NCBI RefSeq assembly: GCF_009877425.1
Contig: NZ_WXEY01000003.1
Span: 241,416 to 305,415, forward strand
DNA from: Heliomicrobium undosum
Lineage (GTDB): Bacteria; Bacillota; Desulfitobacteriia; Heliobacteriales; Heliobacteriaceae
Reading direction: 5' to 3'
DNA: 64,000 nucleotides
Under the pieces are notes generated by a model that did no database searches, was not told where the DNA came from, and worked only from the letters and a program-made list of their open reading frames with translations. Each line of letters starts with the position of its first letter. Position 1 is the stretch's first letter. The translations under genes were made by a program, and so were the position numbers. This document shows positions 52,254-60,774 of this stretch, piece by piece.

Positions 52254-53330
52254 ATGACTGACCAAAACATTTTTATGGCGATCAGCGCCTTCCTGCGGTC
52301 CTTTCTCGGCCCCTTGCTGGGAAACGACCTCACCGATATGGTCATGTACGGTGCGGGGCTGCTGGGCGTTATCATTTTTATCTTCACCAACGCCGTCATC
52401 CTGGTGTTGATGGAACGGAAAGTGGCCGCCTTCATGCAATCCCGTCTCGGCCCCAACCGGGTCGGGCCCTGGGGTCTCTTGCAGACGGTGGCGGACACGC
52501 TGAAGCTGCTCGTCAAGGAAGACTACAAGCCCCATAAGGTCGATACCTGGGTCTGGGCGTTGGGACCGGCATTGCTGTTCATCCCGGCCATCGGCGCTTA
52601 CGCCGTCATCCCTTTCGACTATCAAGCGGTTCCTGTGGACCTCAACATCGGCATCTTCTACTTTATCGCCATATCGTCGCTGTCGACGCTGCCTTTTCTG
52701 ATGGCCGGCTGGGGCTCCAACAACAAGTACTCCCTGATCGGCGGCATGCGCTCTGTGGCCCAGATGATCAGTTATGAGGTTCCCCTGATCTTCTCGCTCA
52801 TCGGCGTGATCATGCTGGTCGGCTCCCTTCAGATGTCCGCCATCGTTGAGGCGCAGCATCGCATCTGGTTCGTCTTCCTTCAACCTGTCGCCTTCGTGAT
52901 TTACGTGATCGCAGCGACAGCGGAGACCAACCGGACGCCCTTCGACCTTGTCGAATGCGAAGGGGAGATTATCGCCGGTCCCTTTACGGAATACTCGGGC
53001 ATGCGCTGGGCCATGTTCTTCCTGGCCGAATACGCCAACCTCGTCGCCGTCTCTGCGATTGCCACAACCCTCTTCCTCGGGGGCTGGCAGCCGCTGCCGC
53101 TGCCCGGCGCGCTGGGCGACCTGATGGCCTTTATCCCGGGATGGGCTTGGTTCGCGGCGAAGACCTACTTCATGATCTTCCTCTTCATGTGGTTCCGCTG
53201 GACCTTCCCGCGCTTCCGGGTTGACCAACTGATGGCCTTCGGCTGGAAAGTCTTGATTCCCCTGTCGCTGGCGAACATCCTGGTCACCGGGGTGGGGATC
53301 TATCTCTACCGCATGGCGATAGGAGGGTAA
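52254..53330 (+). CDS. nuoH: NADH-quinone oxidoreductase subunit H
   Basis: The 358-residue membrane subunit, with about eight helices, links the peripheral arm to the proton channels. Signatures: [39 protein letters not shown] and [43 protein letters not shown] at 52254 follows GGTGGGAGA; the frame is open to a GTG 15 bases earlier. Confidence 0.95.
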   Translation: MTDQNIFMAISAFLRSFLGPLLGNDLTDMVMYGAGLLGVIIFIFTNAVILVLMERKVAAFMQSRLGPNRVGPWGLLQTVADTLKLLVKEDYKPHKVDTWVWALGPALLFIPAIGAYAVIPFDYQAVPVDLNIGIFYFIAISSLSTLPFLMAGWGSNNKYSLIGGMRSVAQMISYEVPLIFSLIGVIMLVGSLQMSAIVEAQHRIWFVFLQPVAFVIYVIAATAETNRTPFDLVECEGEIIAGPFTEYSGMRWAMFFLAEYANLVAVSAIATTLFLGGWQPLPLPGALGDLMAFIPGWAWFAAKTYFMIFLFMWFRWTFPRFRVDQLMAFGWKVLIPLSLANILVTGVGIYLYRMAIGG

Positions 53331-53333
53331 TTG

Positions 53334-53777
53334 ATGCAAGGCAAAGGTTTGCTCACTGGGATGTGGGTCACCCTCAAGGAATTTTTCCGCAAAAAAGTGA
53401 CCGAAGAGTACCCCGACGTGATGCCTGACCTGGGCGATCGTTTCCGGGGCGGCACGCTGAAGTTAAAGACGAGCAAGTGCATCTCCTGCGGGATTTGCCA
53501 GAACGCCTGCCCCAACGGCTCGATCAAACTGACGAGCGTCAGGGACGAAAACAACAAGCGCAAGTTAAGCACCTATGTGCATGATGCCGGGTTGTGCCTC
53601 TTTTGCAACCTCTGCATCGATGCCTGTCCCGTGAAGTGTATCGATTGGACAGGCGAGTTCGCCTTTTCAGGTTATTCCCGGGAAGACCTGGTCTTCGACT
53701 GCATCGACCTCGCTCAAAAGCGCGGCTATGATCCGGTTGAGGTAAAGGAACCCCCGGCAGACGGGGAAAAGGGGTGA
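53334..53777 (+). CDS. nuoI: NADH-quinone oxidoreductase subunit I
   Basis: The 147-residue 8Fe ferredoxin-like subunit carries clusters N6a and N6b. Two motifs are intact: KCISCGICQNACP and LCLFCNLCIDACPVKCI. ATG at 53334 follows AGGAGGGTAA. In a complex lacking NuoEFG, this subunit could be the entry point for reduced ferredoxin, which is an inference. Confidence 0.95.
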   Translation: MQGKGLLTGMWVTLKEFFRKKVTEEYPDVMPDLGDRFRGGTLKLKTSKCISCGICQNACPNGSIKLTSVRDENNKRKLSTYVHDAGLCLFCNLCIDACPVKCIDWTGEFAFSGYSREDLVFDCIDLAQKRGYDPVEVKEPPADGEKG

Positions 53778-53784
53778 TGGGCCG

Positions 53785-54297
53785 ATGGTAAATGAATGGA
53801 TCTATGCTGGCGCCTTCTACGGCTTGGCCGCGCTGACCCTCCTGTCGGCCGCCGGGGTGGTTTTCCTCAAGGATATCGTCCACTCGGCCCTATTGCTGGC
53901 TGCGTCCTTCATCGGCGTCGCCGGTATCTATGTTCTTCTTAACGCCGACTTTTTGGCGGCTGTGCAGGTGCTCATTTACGGCGGCGCCGTGGCCATCCTG
54001 ATCGCCTTCGGTGTCATGTTGACCCGCCGCCCGCACATGAAAGAAACGAACGCCAACAACCGCTGGGTTGTCTGGGGCGCTTTCACCGCAGCTTTCACTT
54101 TTGCTATCTGCGGCTGGGCGATCGCCTTCACCCAGTTTAAGCCCATCGATGCAACGCCGGCACAGGTGACGGCCATCGACGGGATCGCCACGCAACTGCT
54201 GGGCGACTTCGTTGTGCCCTTTGAGGCGGCGGCCCTCTTGCTGACTGTAGCCCTGATCGGCGCCATCATCCTTGCGAAGGGGGCGAAGGAAGCGTGA
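53785..54297 (+). CDS. nuoJ: NADH-quinone oxidoreductase subunit J
   Basis: The 170-residue membrane subunit has five helices. The conserved region [53 protein letters not shown] includes the helix that pi-bulges in complex I. It overlaps nuoK by four bases. Confidence 0.94.
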   Translation: MVNEWIYAGAFYGLAALTLLSAAGVVFLKDIVHSALLLAASFIGVAGIYVLLNADFLAAVQVLIYGGAVAILIAFGVMLTRRPHMKETNANNRWVVWGAFTAAFTFAICGWAIAFTQFKPIDATPAQVTAIDGIATQLLGDFVVPFEAAALLLTVALIGAIILAKGAKEA

Positions 54298-54629
54298 CCA
54301 ACCCAATGGCTTTAGTGGCTCCCGTCGGACTGACCCATTTCCTGTTACTCGGCACGGCGCTCTTCTGCCTCGGTCTCTACTGCGTCTTCATCAAACGCAA
54401 CGCCATCGCTTTATTGATGGGTATCGAACTGATGCTGAACGCGGTAAACATCAACCTCATCGCCTTCAACAAGTTTATCGCCCCGGCCAGTTATACGGGG
54501 CAGGTCTTTTCCATCTTTGTCATCGTCGTGGCAGCGGCTGAGGTGGCCGTCGGGCTGGCCCTTGTGATCAGCATTTACCGGGATCGCGCCACCACCAGCG
54601 TGGATGACCTCGATTGGCTCAAATGGTAG
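54294..54629 (+). CDS. nuoK: NADH-quinone oxidoreductase subunit K
   Basis: The 111-residue MrpC-like subunit has three helices and the conserved glutamates in [20 protein letters not shown] and [22 protein letters not shown] at 54294 follows GAAGGAAGC and overlaps the nuoJ stop. Confidence 0.95.
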   Translation: MTNPMALVAPVGLTHFLLLGTALFCLGLYCVFIKRNAIALLMGIELMLNAVNINLIAFNKFIAPASYTGQVFSIFVIVVAAAEVAVGLALVISIYRDRATTSVDDLDWLKW

Positions 54630-54678
54630 GCCGAGTGCAACAGCGACAACGGGAAAGTAAGGTAGGTGTGGCAAAGGA

Positions 54679-56595
54679 ATGGATTTTGCCCTGTTTAGTC
54701 TGAATAATGCCTGGCTGATTCCGCTGCTGCCCTTTGTGGCCTTTGTGCTGATCGCGTTTGCCTTCAAAAACATGGAGAAAACGGCATCCACGACGGCCAT
54801 CCTCTTCTGCGGCGCTTCTTTTCTGCTTTCGCTGGGCGTCGTCGCGGGGATTTTGCAGCATCCGGAATTGATAGAACAACCCTTCATCAAAGAGGTGCGC
54901 TGGTTTTCCATGCCCGGTTTGAGCATCACCATGGGCCAGTACATCGACCCCATAGCGGCCATGATGCTCTTTGTCGTCACCCTCGTGGCGACGATGGTCA
55001 TGATCTACTCGACCGGCTACATGCAGGGTGACCCCGGCTATACGCGCTTTTTCGCGTACCTGTCCCTCTTCGCCTGCTCCATGCTCGGTCTGGTCATCGC
55101 CACCAATCTCCTGCAGATGTTCATCTTCTGGGAGTTGGTCGGCCTCTGTTCATACCTGCTCATCGGGTATTACTACTTTAAGGATTCGGCGCGGGAAGCG
55201 GCCAAAAAGGCCTTTATGACGACGCGGATCGGCGACTTCGGTCTGCTTCTGGGAATCATGTTCCTGCAGATCAACTTCGGCACCCTCGAATTCACCGAAC
55301 TGGCGGACAAGCTGCCGGCCTTTGCCCTTGCCCACCCGGCGCTGATCACGCTCATCGGCATCCTCGTCTTCATCGGTCCCATCGGTAAATCGGGCCAGTT
55401 TCCGCTCCACGTCTGGCTCCCGGACGCCATGGAAGGCCCCTCTCCTGTGTCGGCGCTGATTCACGCCGCCACGATGGTCGTCGCCGGCGTCTACCTGGTG
55501 GCCCGCGCCTTCACGCTCTTCCATGTGGCGCCTGAAGCGCAGCACTTCGTGGCCTATATTGGCGGTTTCACAGCCTTCTTCGCCGCCTCTATCGCGCTGA
55601 CCCAGCGGGAGATGAAGCGGATCCTGGCCTACTCGACAGTCTCCCAGTTAGGCTACATGATGATGGCCCTCGGTGTGGGCAGTCTGACGGCCTCCATGTT
55701 CCACCTGATGACCCATGCCTTCTTCAAGGCCCTCATGTTCCTTGCTGCCGGTTCGGCGCTGCACGCCCTGCACGGCACGGCGGACATCTTCGAGATGGGC
55801 GGCCTGCGTAAGAAGATGCCTTGGACGGCGGCCTTTATGGTCATCGGCACCCTGGCCATCGCCGGCATCCCGCCCTTCGCTGGTTTCTGGTCGAAGGACG
55901 AAATCCTGCTAATGACCAAGTTGCACGGCTTCACCGACCTTTATATTTTGGCCTCGCTGACGGCCTTTATGACCGCCTTCTACATGTCGCGGATGGTCTT
56001 CGTCGCCTTCTTCGGCAAAGAGAACCCTCACAACCATCCCCACGAGTCGCCCTGGAACATGATCCTGCCCATGGGTGTCCTGGCTGCCCTGGCGGTTGTG
56101 GGCGGCCTCGTCGGAACGCCCTGGACGGAGCATGGCTTCGGCTACTGGGTGCGATACGGCGAGTACCACCATCCCCATGCCGACTGGTCGGTCATGGGTG
56201 GCTCCGTCATCCTGGCTGTGGCCGGCATCGGTCTCGCCTGGGCCATCTACGGCGCCAAACTGATTGACAATGAGAAGCTGGCTAGCCGCGCCGGCATCCT
56301 CTACACCCTGTCCTACCGCAAATTCTTCATTGACGAAATCTATCAAGCGATCAACAAGACCCTTGTGGCAGGCACGGCCCGCTTCCTCTACTGGATTGAC
56401 ATCCACATCGTCGATGGCTTCATTGACGGCCTTGCCGACGGCACAGGCTGGGCGGGTCGTGTGCTGCGCCGCGTCCAGACCGGTCAGTTGCAGCATTACG
56501 CCATGATCTTCTTCTTCACCGTTGTCCTGGTGGCAGTCATTATGGGCCTGATGGGGAACAACTCCGCCATGGCCTTGATCGGAGGTGGAAAGTAA
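54679..56595 (+). CDS. nuoL: NADH-quinone oxidoreductase subunit L
   Basis: The 638-residue proton-pump subunit has about 16 helices. Matching stretches are STGYMQGDPGYTRFFAYLSLFACSMLGLVIATNLLQMFIFWELVGLCSYLLIGYYY, GKSGQFPLHVWLPDAMEGPSPVSALIHAATMVVAGVYLVAR with the pump lysine, and the lateral helix near the C-terminus. It ends one base before nuoM starts. Confidence 0.95.
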   Translation: MDFALFSLNNAWLIPLLPFVAFVLIAFAFKNMEKTASTTAILFCGASFLLSLGVVAGILQHPELIEQPFIKEVRWFSMPGLSITMGQYIDPIAAMMLFVVTLVATMVMIYSTGYMQGDPGYTRFFAYLSLFACSMLGLVIATNLLQMFIFWELVGLCSYLLIGYYYFKDSAREAAKKAFMTTRIGDFGLLLGIMFLQINFGTLEFTELADKLPAFALAHPALITLIGILVFIGPIGKSGQFPLHVWLPDAMEGPSPVSALIHAATMVVAGVYLVARAFTLFHVAPEAQHFVAYIGGFTAFFAASIALTQREMKRILAYSTVSQLGYMMMALGVGSLTASMFHLMTHAFFKALMFLAAGSALHALHGTADIFEMGGLRKKMPWTAAFMVIGTLAIAGIPPFAGFWSKDEILLMTKLHGFTDLYILASLTAFMTAFYMSRMVFVAFFGKENPHNHPHESPWNMILPMGVLAALAVVGGLVGTPWTEHGFGYWVRYGEYHHPHADWSVMGGSVILAVAGIGLAWAIYGAKLIDNEKLASRAGILYTLSYRKFFIDEIYQAINKTLVAGTARFLYWIDIHIVDGFIDGLADGTGWAGRVLRRVQTGQLQHYAMIFFFTVVLVAVIMGLMGNNSAMALIGGGK

Positions 56596-58113
56596 ATGGG
56601 CTTCCCTTTGCTGACCATCACGCTGTTGGCGCCGATCATCGGAGCCCTGGTGCTGGTGTTTGTTCCGCAGGATGAGCATAAGTCGATCAAGTGGATCTCC
56701 GCCTTTTCCATGGCTGTGTCATTGATCCTCACCCTGTACGCCTATTTCGCCTATGATTTCGCCCTCGGGGGTATGCAGTTTACCGAAGATGTGGTCTGGG
56801 TCAGGGAACTGGGCGTCACCTACGCTATGGGCGTCGACGGCCTCTCGCTGCCCATGCTGTTGCTGACCAACCTGATCGGCTTTAGCGCCATCTTCGCCTC
56901 CTGGAACCAAGAAAAACGACCGAAGGTCTTCTTCGTCCTCTTGCTCCTGCTCATCGCCGGGGTTATGGGCACCTTCATCAGCCGCGACCTCTTCATCTTC
57001 TTCCTTTTCTATGAAGTGGTGGTCATCCCCATCTACATCATGGTGATCATCTGGGGTTCCAGCAAAAGGGTCACCAAGGAGTACGCCGGCATGAAGCTGA
57101 CCATCTACCTGCTTATCGGATCAGCCTTCCTGCTCATTGGGGTTATCGCCATCTACCTGAACGCCTTCCCGGCCGGCCAGCGAACCTTCCTCATGGAAAA
57201 ACTGGCGACGGCGAATTTCAGCGACTCTTTCCAGATCTACGCCTTCTTCCTGCTGGCCGTTGGTTTTGGCTCGCTGCTCTCCATGTTCCCCTTCCACTCC
57301 TGGTCGCCTGACGGCTACGCCGGCGCGCCGACAGCCGTCTCCATGATCCACGCCGGCGTCTTGAAAAAGATCGGCGGCTACGGCCTCATCCGTCTCGGTC
57401 TGTTGACCTTGCCGGTGGGGGCCAAGTTCTGGGCGCCTGTCATCGCCTTCTTGGCCGTGGCCAACGTGGCCTATGCGGCCATGATCGCCCTGGCTCAGAA
57501 GGATCTCAAGTATGTTGTCGGTTATTCCTCCGTCAGTCACATGGGCTATGTGCTGATCGGCCTAGCGGCCTTGAATGTCATCGGCATCAACGGCGCCGTG
57601 GCCAACATGTTCGCCCACGGTGTCATGTCGGCCCTCTTCTTCGCCATGATCGGGCAACTCTATGAAAAAACCCATACCCGCTGGATTCCCGATATGGGCG
57701 GTCTGGCCCACCAGATGCCCCGGGTGGCCATCGGCTTCATGATGGCGGGCATGGCCTCGCTCGGCCTGCCGGGCCTGATTTCCTTCATCCCCGAGTTCAC
57801 CATCTTCGTCGGCTCCTTCTCGGTTTTCAAGGTTCTGGCCATCATCGCCATCTCTGGGATCATCATCACCGCCCTCTACACATTGCGGATGATCGCCGAT
57901 GTGCTCTTCGGACCGCGACGTTCCGAATTTGACCACCTACAAGACGCCAAGGGCGCCGAACTGGTGCCATTGCTCGTCCTGGGCTCCGTCCTGGTCCTGG
58001 GCGGCATCTTCCCGCACTTGCTGATGGATATGGTCAATTCCGGCGTCGAGCCTCTGGTGGCGGCCTTCCTGGCCAAAGTGGGCGCCGCCCCCATGATCGG
58101 AGGTGGCTTCTAA
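56596..58113 (+). CDS. nuoM: NADH-quinone oxidoreductase subunit M
   Basis: The 505-residue pump subunit carries GVDGLSLPMLLLTNLIGFSAIFASW, FFLFYEVVVIPIYIMVIIWG (Glu of the channel), MFPFHSWSPDGYAGAPTAVSMIHAGVLKKIGGYGLIR, and YSSVSHMGYVLIG. ATG directly follows the nuoL stop, with GGAGGTGGAAA inside the end of nuoL. Confidence 0.95.
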   Translation: MGFPLLTITLLAPIIGALVLVFVPQDEHKSIKWISAFSMAVSLILTLYAYFAYDFALGGMQFTEDVVWVRELGVTYAMGVDGLSLPMLLLTNLIGFSAIFASWNQEKRPKVFFVLLLLLIAGVMGTFISRDLFIFFLFYEVVVIPIYIMVIIWGSSKRVTKEYAGMKLTIYLLIGSAFLLIGVIAIYLNAFPAGQRTFLMEKLATANFSDSFQIYAFFLLAVGFGSLLSMFPFHSWSPDGYAGAPTAVSMIHAGVLKKIGGYGLIRLGLLTLPVGAKFWAPVIAFLAVANVAYAAMIALAQKDLKYVVGYSSVSHMGYVLIGLAALNVIGINGAVANMFAHGVMSALFFAMIGQLYEKTHTRWIPDMGGLAHQMPRVAIGFMMAGMASLGLPGLISFIPEFTIFVGSFSVFKVLAIIAISGIIITALYTLRMIADVLFGPRRSEFDHLQDAKGAELVPLLVLGSVLVLGGIFPHLLMDMVNSGVEPLVAAFLAKVGAAPMIGGGF

Positions 58114-58114
58114 G

Positions 58115-59533
58115 ATGAATTTCAGCCTGCTCACCACGGAAATGCTGACTGCCTTGCTGGCCATCGGCTTGCTGGCAATGGGCCTGCTCAACCGAAAAAA
58201 GGACAGCCACCGGGGCGTCGCCTATGCGACCGTCTTTGGCCTCTTAGGCATTCTCGTGGTCACCTTCTCCCAGTACGGCATTAACGCCAGCACCTTCCAC
58301 CAACTGTGGATCCTGGACGATTACTCCGTCTTCATGAAGGAGCTTTTCCTCGTCGCCGCCATCCTCGTCAGCCTGTCAGCCATCGACTATGTGGACGGAC
58401 TGCCCCGGTTTAAGACCGAGTTCTACGCCATGCTCGTCTTCGCTACCCTGGGCATGATGGTCATGGCTTCGGCCAACGACCTGGTCACCCTCTATGTGGG
58501 CATGGAACTGATGACGATCACCTTCTTCATCCTTGTCGCCTACGTCTTCGGCGATGGGCGCTCCTCGGAAGCGGGCGTCAAGTACCTCCTCCTGGGCGGC
58601 GCCTCCTCGGCGGTGTTGCTCTATGGGATGAGCCTCCTCTATGGCTTGACAGGCACCACGGTCATTCCTGACCTGCTGGCGCGTCTCACCTGGAGCCCGG
58701 CCTTGGTCATCGCCGTCGTCACCATCATTGCCGGTTTCGGCTTTAAGATCTCCGCCGTCCCCTTTCACATGTGGTCGCCTGACATCTACGAAGGCGCCCC
58801 GACTCCGGTCACCGGCTTCCTGGCGGTTGCCTCCAAAGCGGCCGGTTTCGCCGTCCTGGTTCGCCTCTTCCTGGAAGGCCTGCCCCTGCAGGGCGGCGCC
58901 GACTGGCTGACGGTCATCTCGGTCCTGGCCGGCGTCACCATGGTCATCGGCAACGTTGTCGCCATCCCCCAGACCAACATCAAGCGCATGCTGGCCTATT
59001 CCTCTGTCGCCCAGGCCGGCTACCTGCTGGTCGGTCTCATGTCGACAGACGCCCCCGGCGTCAAGGGCATCCTCTTCTACGCCATGCTTTATGTGGTTGC
59101 CAACATGGGCGCCTTCGCTGTCGCCACCGTGGTCGGTAGGGCCATCGGCTCTGATGAGATTCCCGATTACGCCGGATTGTCCCAGCGCCAGCCTCTCCTG
59201 GCATCGGTGATGACGATCAGCCTGCTCTCGCTGGCCGGTATCCCGCCTCTCGCTGGTTTTGTCGGCAAGCTGTACCTTTTCGCCGCCATTATGGACAAGG
59301 GCGTGCTCTGGCCGGCCTTCGTCGGCTTCGTCATGTCCATGGTCTCTGTCTACTACTACCTGAATGTGGCCCTCTACATGTGGCGCGATGAGCCGAAGGA
59401 CGACCGGCCCATCCCCGTCTCCGGCCCCATGAAGTTGACGGTCCTCTTCTCCATGGTCGTTACCATCATCCTGGGCATCTACCCAGGTCCGCTGGCAGAG
59501 GTGGCGACGGTGGCTGCGAAATCACTTTTCTAA
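58115..59533 (+). CDS. nuoN: NADH-quinone oxidoreductase subunit N
   Basis: The 472-residue third antiporter-like subunit has LVTLYVGMELMTITFFILVAYVFG, FGFKISAVPFHMWSPDIYEGAPTPVTGFLAVASKAAGFAVLVR and AYSSVAQAGYLLVGL. ATG at 58115 follows GGAGGTGGC and the nuoM stop. It closes the operon; nuoE, nuoF and nuoG are not found on either side in this window. Confidence 0.95.
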   Translation: MNFSLLTTEMLTALLAIGLLAMGLLNRKKDSHRGVAYATVFGLLGILVVTFSQYGINASTFHQLWILDDYSVFMKELFLVAAILVSLSAIDYVDGLPRFKTEFYAMLVFATLGMMVMASANDLVTLYVGMELMTITFFILVAYVFGDGRSSEAGVKYLLLGGASSAVLLYGMSLLYGLTGTTVIPDLLARLTWSPALVIAVVTIIAGFGFKISAVPFHMWSPDIYEGAPTPVTGFLAVASKAAGFAVLVRLFLEGLPLQGGADWLTVISVLAGVTMVIGNVVAIPQTNIKRMLAYSSVAQAGYLLVGLMSTDAPGVKGILFYAMLYVVANMGAFAVATVVGRAIGSDEIPDYAGLSQRQPLLASVMTISLLSLAGIPPLAGFVGKLYLFAAIMDKGVLWPAFVGFVMSMVSVYYYLNVALYMWRDEPKDDRPIPVSGPMKLTVLFSMVVTIILGIYPGPLAEVATVAAKSLF

Positions 59534-59561
59534 GGTATTGAATCGCTTAAGATGGTAATGA

Positions 59562-59607
59562 AAAAGGGGATGCAGGTTCTATATAAGACTTTGCATCCCC
59601 TTTTACT
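59562..59607 (+). terminator. Terminator of the nuo operon
   Basis: AAAAGGGGATGCA (59562-59574) pairs perfectly with 59592-59604, and TTTTACTTATTT follows. Loop of 17 bases. Confidence 0.9.
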
Positions 59608-59723
59608 TATTTAGTTATAATTTGTAAGTAAGCTTTGCTAAAAAAATAAGTAAAATGGATAGGAGGATTTTTCAAGTTTTTGAAGAAATATGAGTAGACA
59701 AAGATGTATCAAAAAATGCGTTA

Positions 59724-59767
59724 GGTCAATTTAAACCCTGTGAATATGTTAATAATATCAATTGACC
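59724..59767. promoter_or_regulatory. Inverted repeat upstream of the agr-like cassette
   Basis: GGTCAATT (59724-59731) and AATTGACC (59760-59767) are perfect inverted arms, 28 bases apart. This is a candidate regulator site or part of an mRNA leader. Confidence 0.5.
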
Positions 59768-59774
59768 CGTTGTT

Positions 59775-59799
59775 AAGCTTCAATAGCACCCTGAAGCTT
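59775..59799 (+). promoter_or_regulatory. Leader hairpin before agrD
   Basis: AAGCTTCA (59775-59782) pairs with TGAAGCTT (59792-59799) across nine bases; it ends about 20 bases before the agrD Shine-Dalgarno and lacks a T-run. Confidence 0.55.
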
Positions 59800-59835
59800 T
59801 AGGAAACAAATTAAATTAAAAAGGAGGTGATAAAT

Positions 59836-59961
59836 GTGAAGAAGGCTGGCCTGATCGGTGTCGTCGCTGCTTTGCTGACGTTGTTGGCTAACCTCGGCGT
59901 AGCTTCCGCTTGCGGTTTAACCGGATATCAACCGGAAGTGCCGACTGCGTTGAAAAAATAA
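59836..59961 (+). CDS. agrD: AgrD-like cyclic (thio)lactone autoinducer precursor peptide
   Basis: A near-perfect AAGGAGGTGAT precedes a GTG that opens a 41-residue frame; an ATG two bases earlier runs straight into a stop. The peptide has a basic start, a hydrophobic helix (GLIGVVAALLTLLANLGV), then ASAC, a short ring segment, and the tail YQPEVPTALKK, the pattern of clostridial AgrD peptides (Cys followed by four or five residues, then a QPExP tail). Cys26 should form the thiolactone, giving a ring such as CGLTG. An AgrB gene follows 180 bases later. Secretion and signalling are inferred from the family. Confidence 0.88.
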   Translation: MKKAGLIGVVAALLTLLANLGVASACGLTGYQPEVPTALKK

Positions 59962-60045
59962 ACAACTAGGATCAAGGATGTTTTTTCAGGGTGCTTTATT
60001 TTTTTATTAAACCCTTGTTGCGCTAGCTGATAAAGATGGAAGGGG

Positions 60046-60080
60046 GATGTAAGGTTATATCATCACTTACATCTTTTTTT
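60046..60080 (+). terminator. Terminator or attenuator between agrD and agrB
   Basis: GATGTAAG (60046-60053) pairs with CTTACATC (60066-60073) around 12 bases and is followed by seven T. Read-through would be needed for agrB expression unless agrB has its own promoter. Confidence 0.8.
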
Positions 60081-60141
60081 ATGTAATTATAACTATTTAA
60101 CATGCGAATAAGAAGAGTATACAAACGGGTGGGATCGATTC

Positions 60142-60759
60142 GTGGACGCATTTTATCGGCGATGGGCGCTTAGGATCGCTGAATTAAATGGTGACGCTGA
60201 CGGGCAGTGGGAAATTTATCTTTATGCGCTCCGGTTTTGGGTGAGCACCGTTATTACTTTCATCCTATTATTAACGGTTGGGTGGGTTTTTGATTGTATA
60301 TCCTTGATTATCGCCGCTACCTGCGGGATCAGCCTTTTTCGAGCATTTGCCGGCGGCGCTCATCAGCATAAAGCAGAAGTTTGTTCAATCATGACAATGC
60401 TTATCATGTCCGTGATTACCATCCTCTCCCTATTGACCGTCTCGACTGTGACGGTCACTGCAATATTTGTTATCACCGTGGCCTTTGCTTATTGGTCTGT
60501 CTACCGGTTTGCGCCGGCAGATACTCCGAATAAGCCAATCGTAGGGGAGGAAAGGGCGTATTTTCGTCGACTATCCTTTATTGTTCTCACTGTGTTGGTT
60601 GTTGGTTTTGGCTGTTTATTTGTCTTGGGGTTTACGCGTGTCGTTCTAGCTGGAACGCTGGGTATGCTCTGGCAAGCTTTTTCCATGACACCCCACGGTT
60701 ATGCCTTAGCGCATGCGGTCGACGGTGCAGTTGCGAATGTCTTGACGGCGTCGAAATAA
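60142..60759 (+). CDS. agrB: AgrB-like autoinducer-processing membrane peptidase
   Basis: The 205-residue membrane protein has about five or six helices and the AgrB catalytic pair: His74 in AGGAHQHKAEVC and Cys81, seven residues apart as in Staphylococcus AgrB. These residues cut the C-terminal tail of AgrD and form the (thio)lactone. GTG start behind GGGTGGGA. Base composition is visibly richer in A and T than the nuo genes. It follows agrD and precedes the sensor gene by 15 bases. Confidence 0.92.
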   Translation: MDAFYRRWALRIAELNGDADGQWEIYLYALRFWVSTVITFILLLTVGWVFDCISLIIAATCGISLFRAFAGGAHQHKAEVCSIMTMLIMSVITILSLLTVSTVTVTAIFVITVAFAYWSVYRFAPADTPNKPIVGEERAYFRRLSFIVLTVLVVGFGCLFVLGFTRVVLAGTLGMLWQAFSMTPHGYALAHAVDGAVANVLTASK

Positions 60760-60774
60760 TAGGAGGTTCGAACC

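Noticed and set aside
51036..53339. Very long minus-strand frame across nuoC, nuoD and nuoH (767 codons)
   Set aside because: Antisense shadow of three well-supported complex I genes; highly charged, no membrane segments or family pattern.
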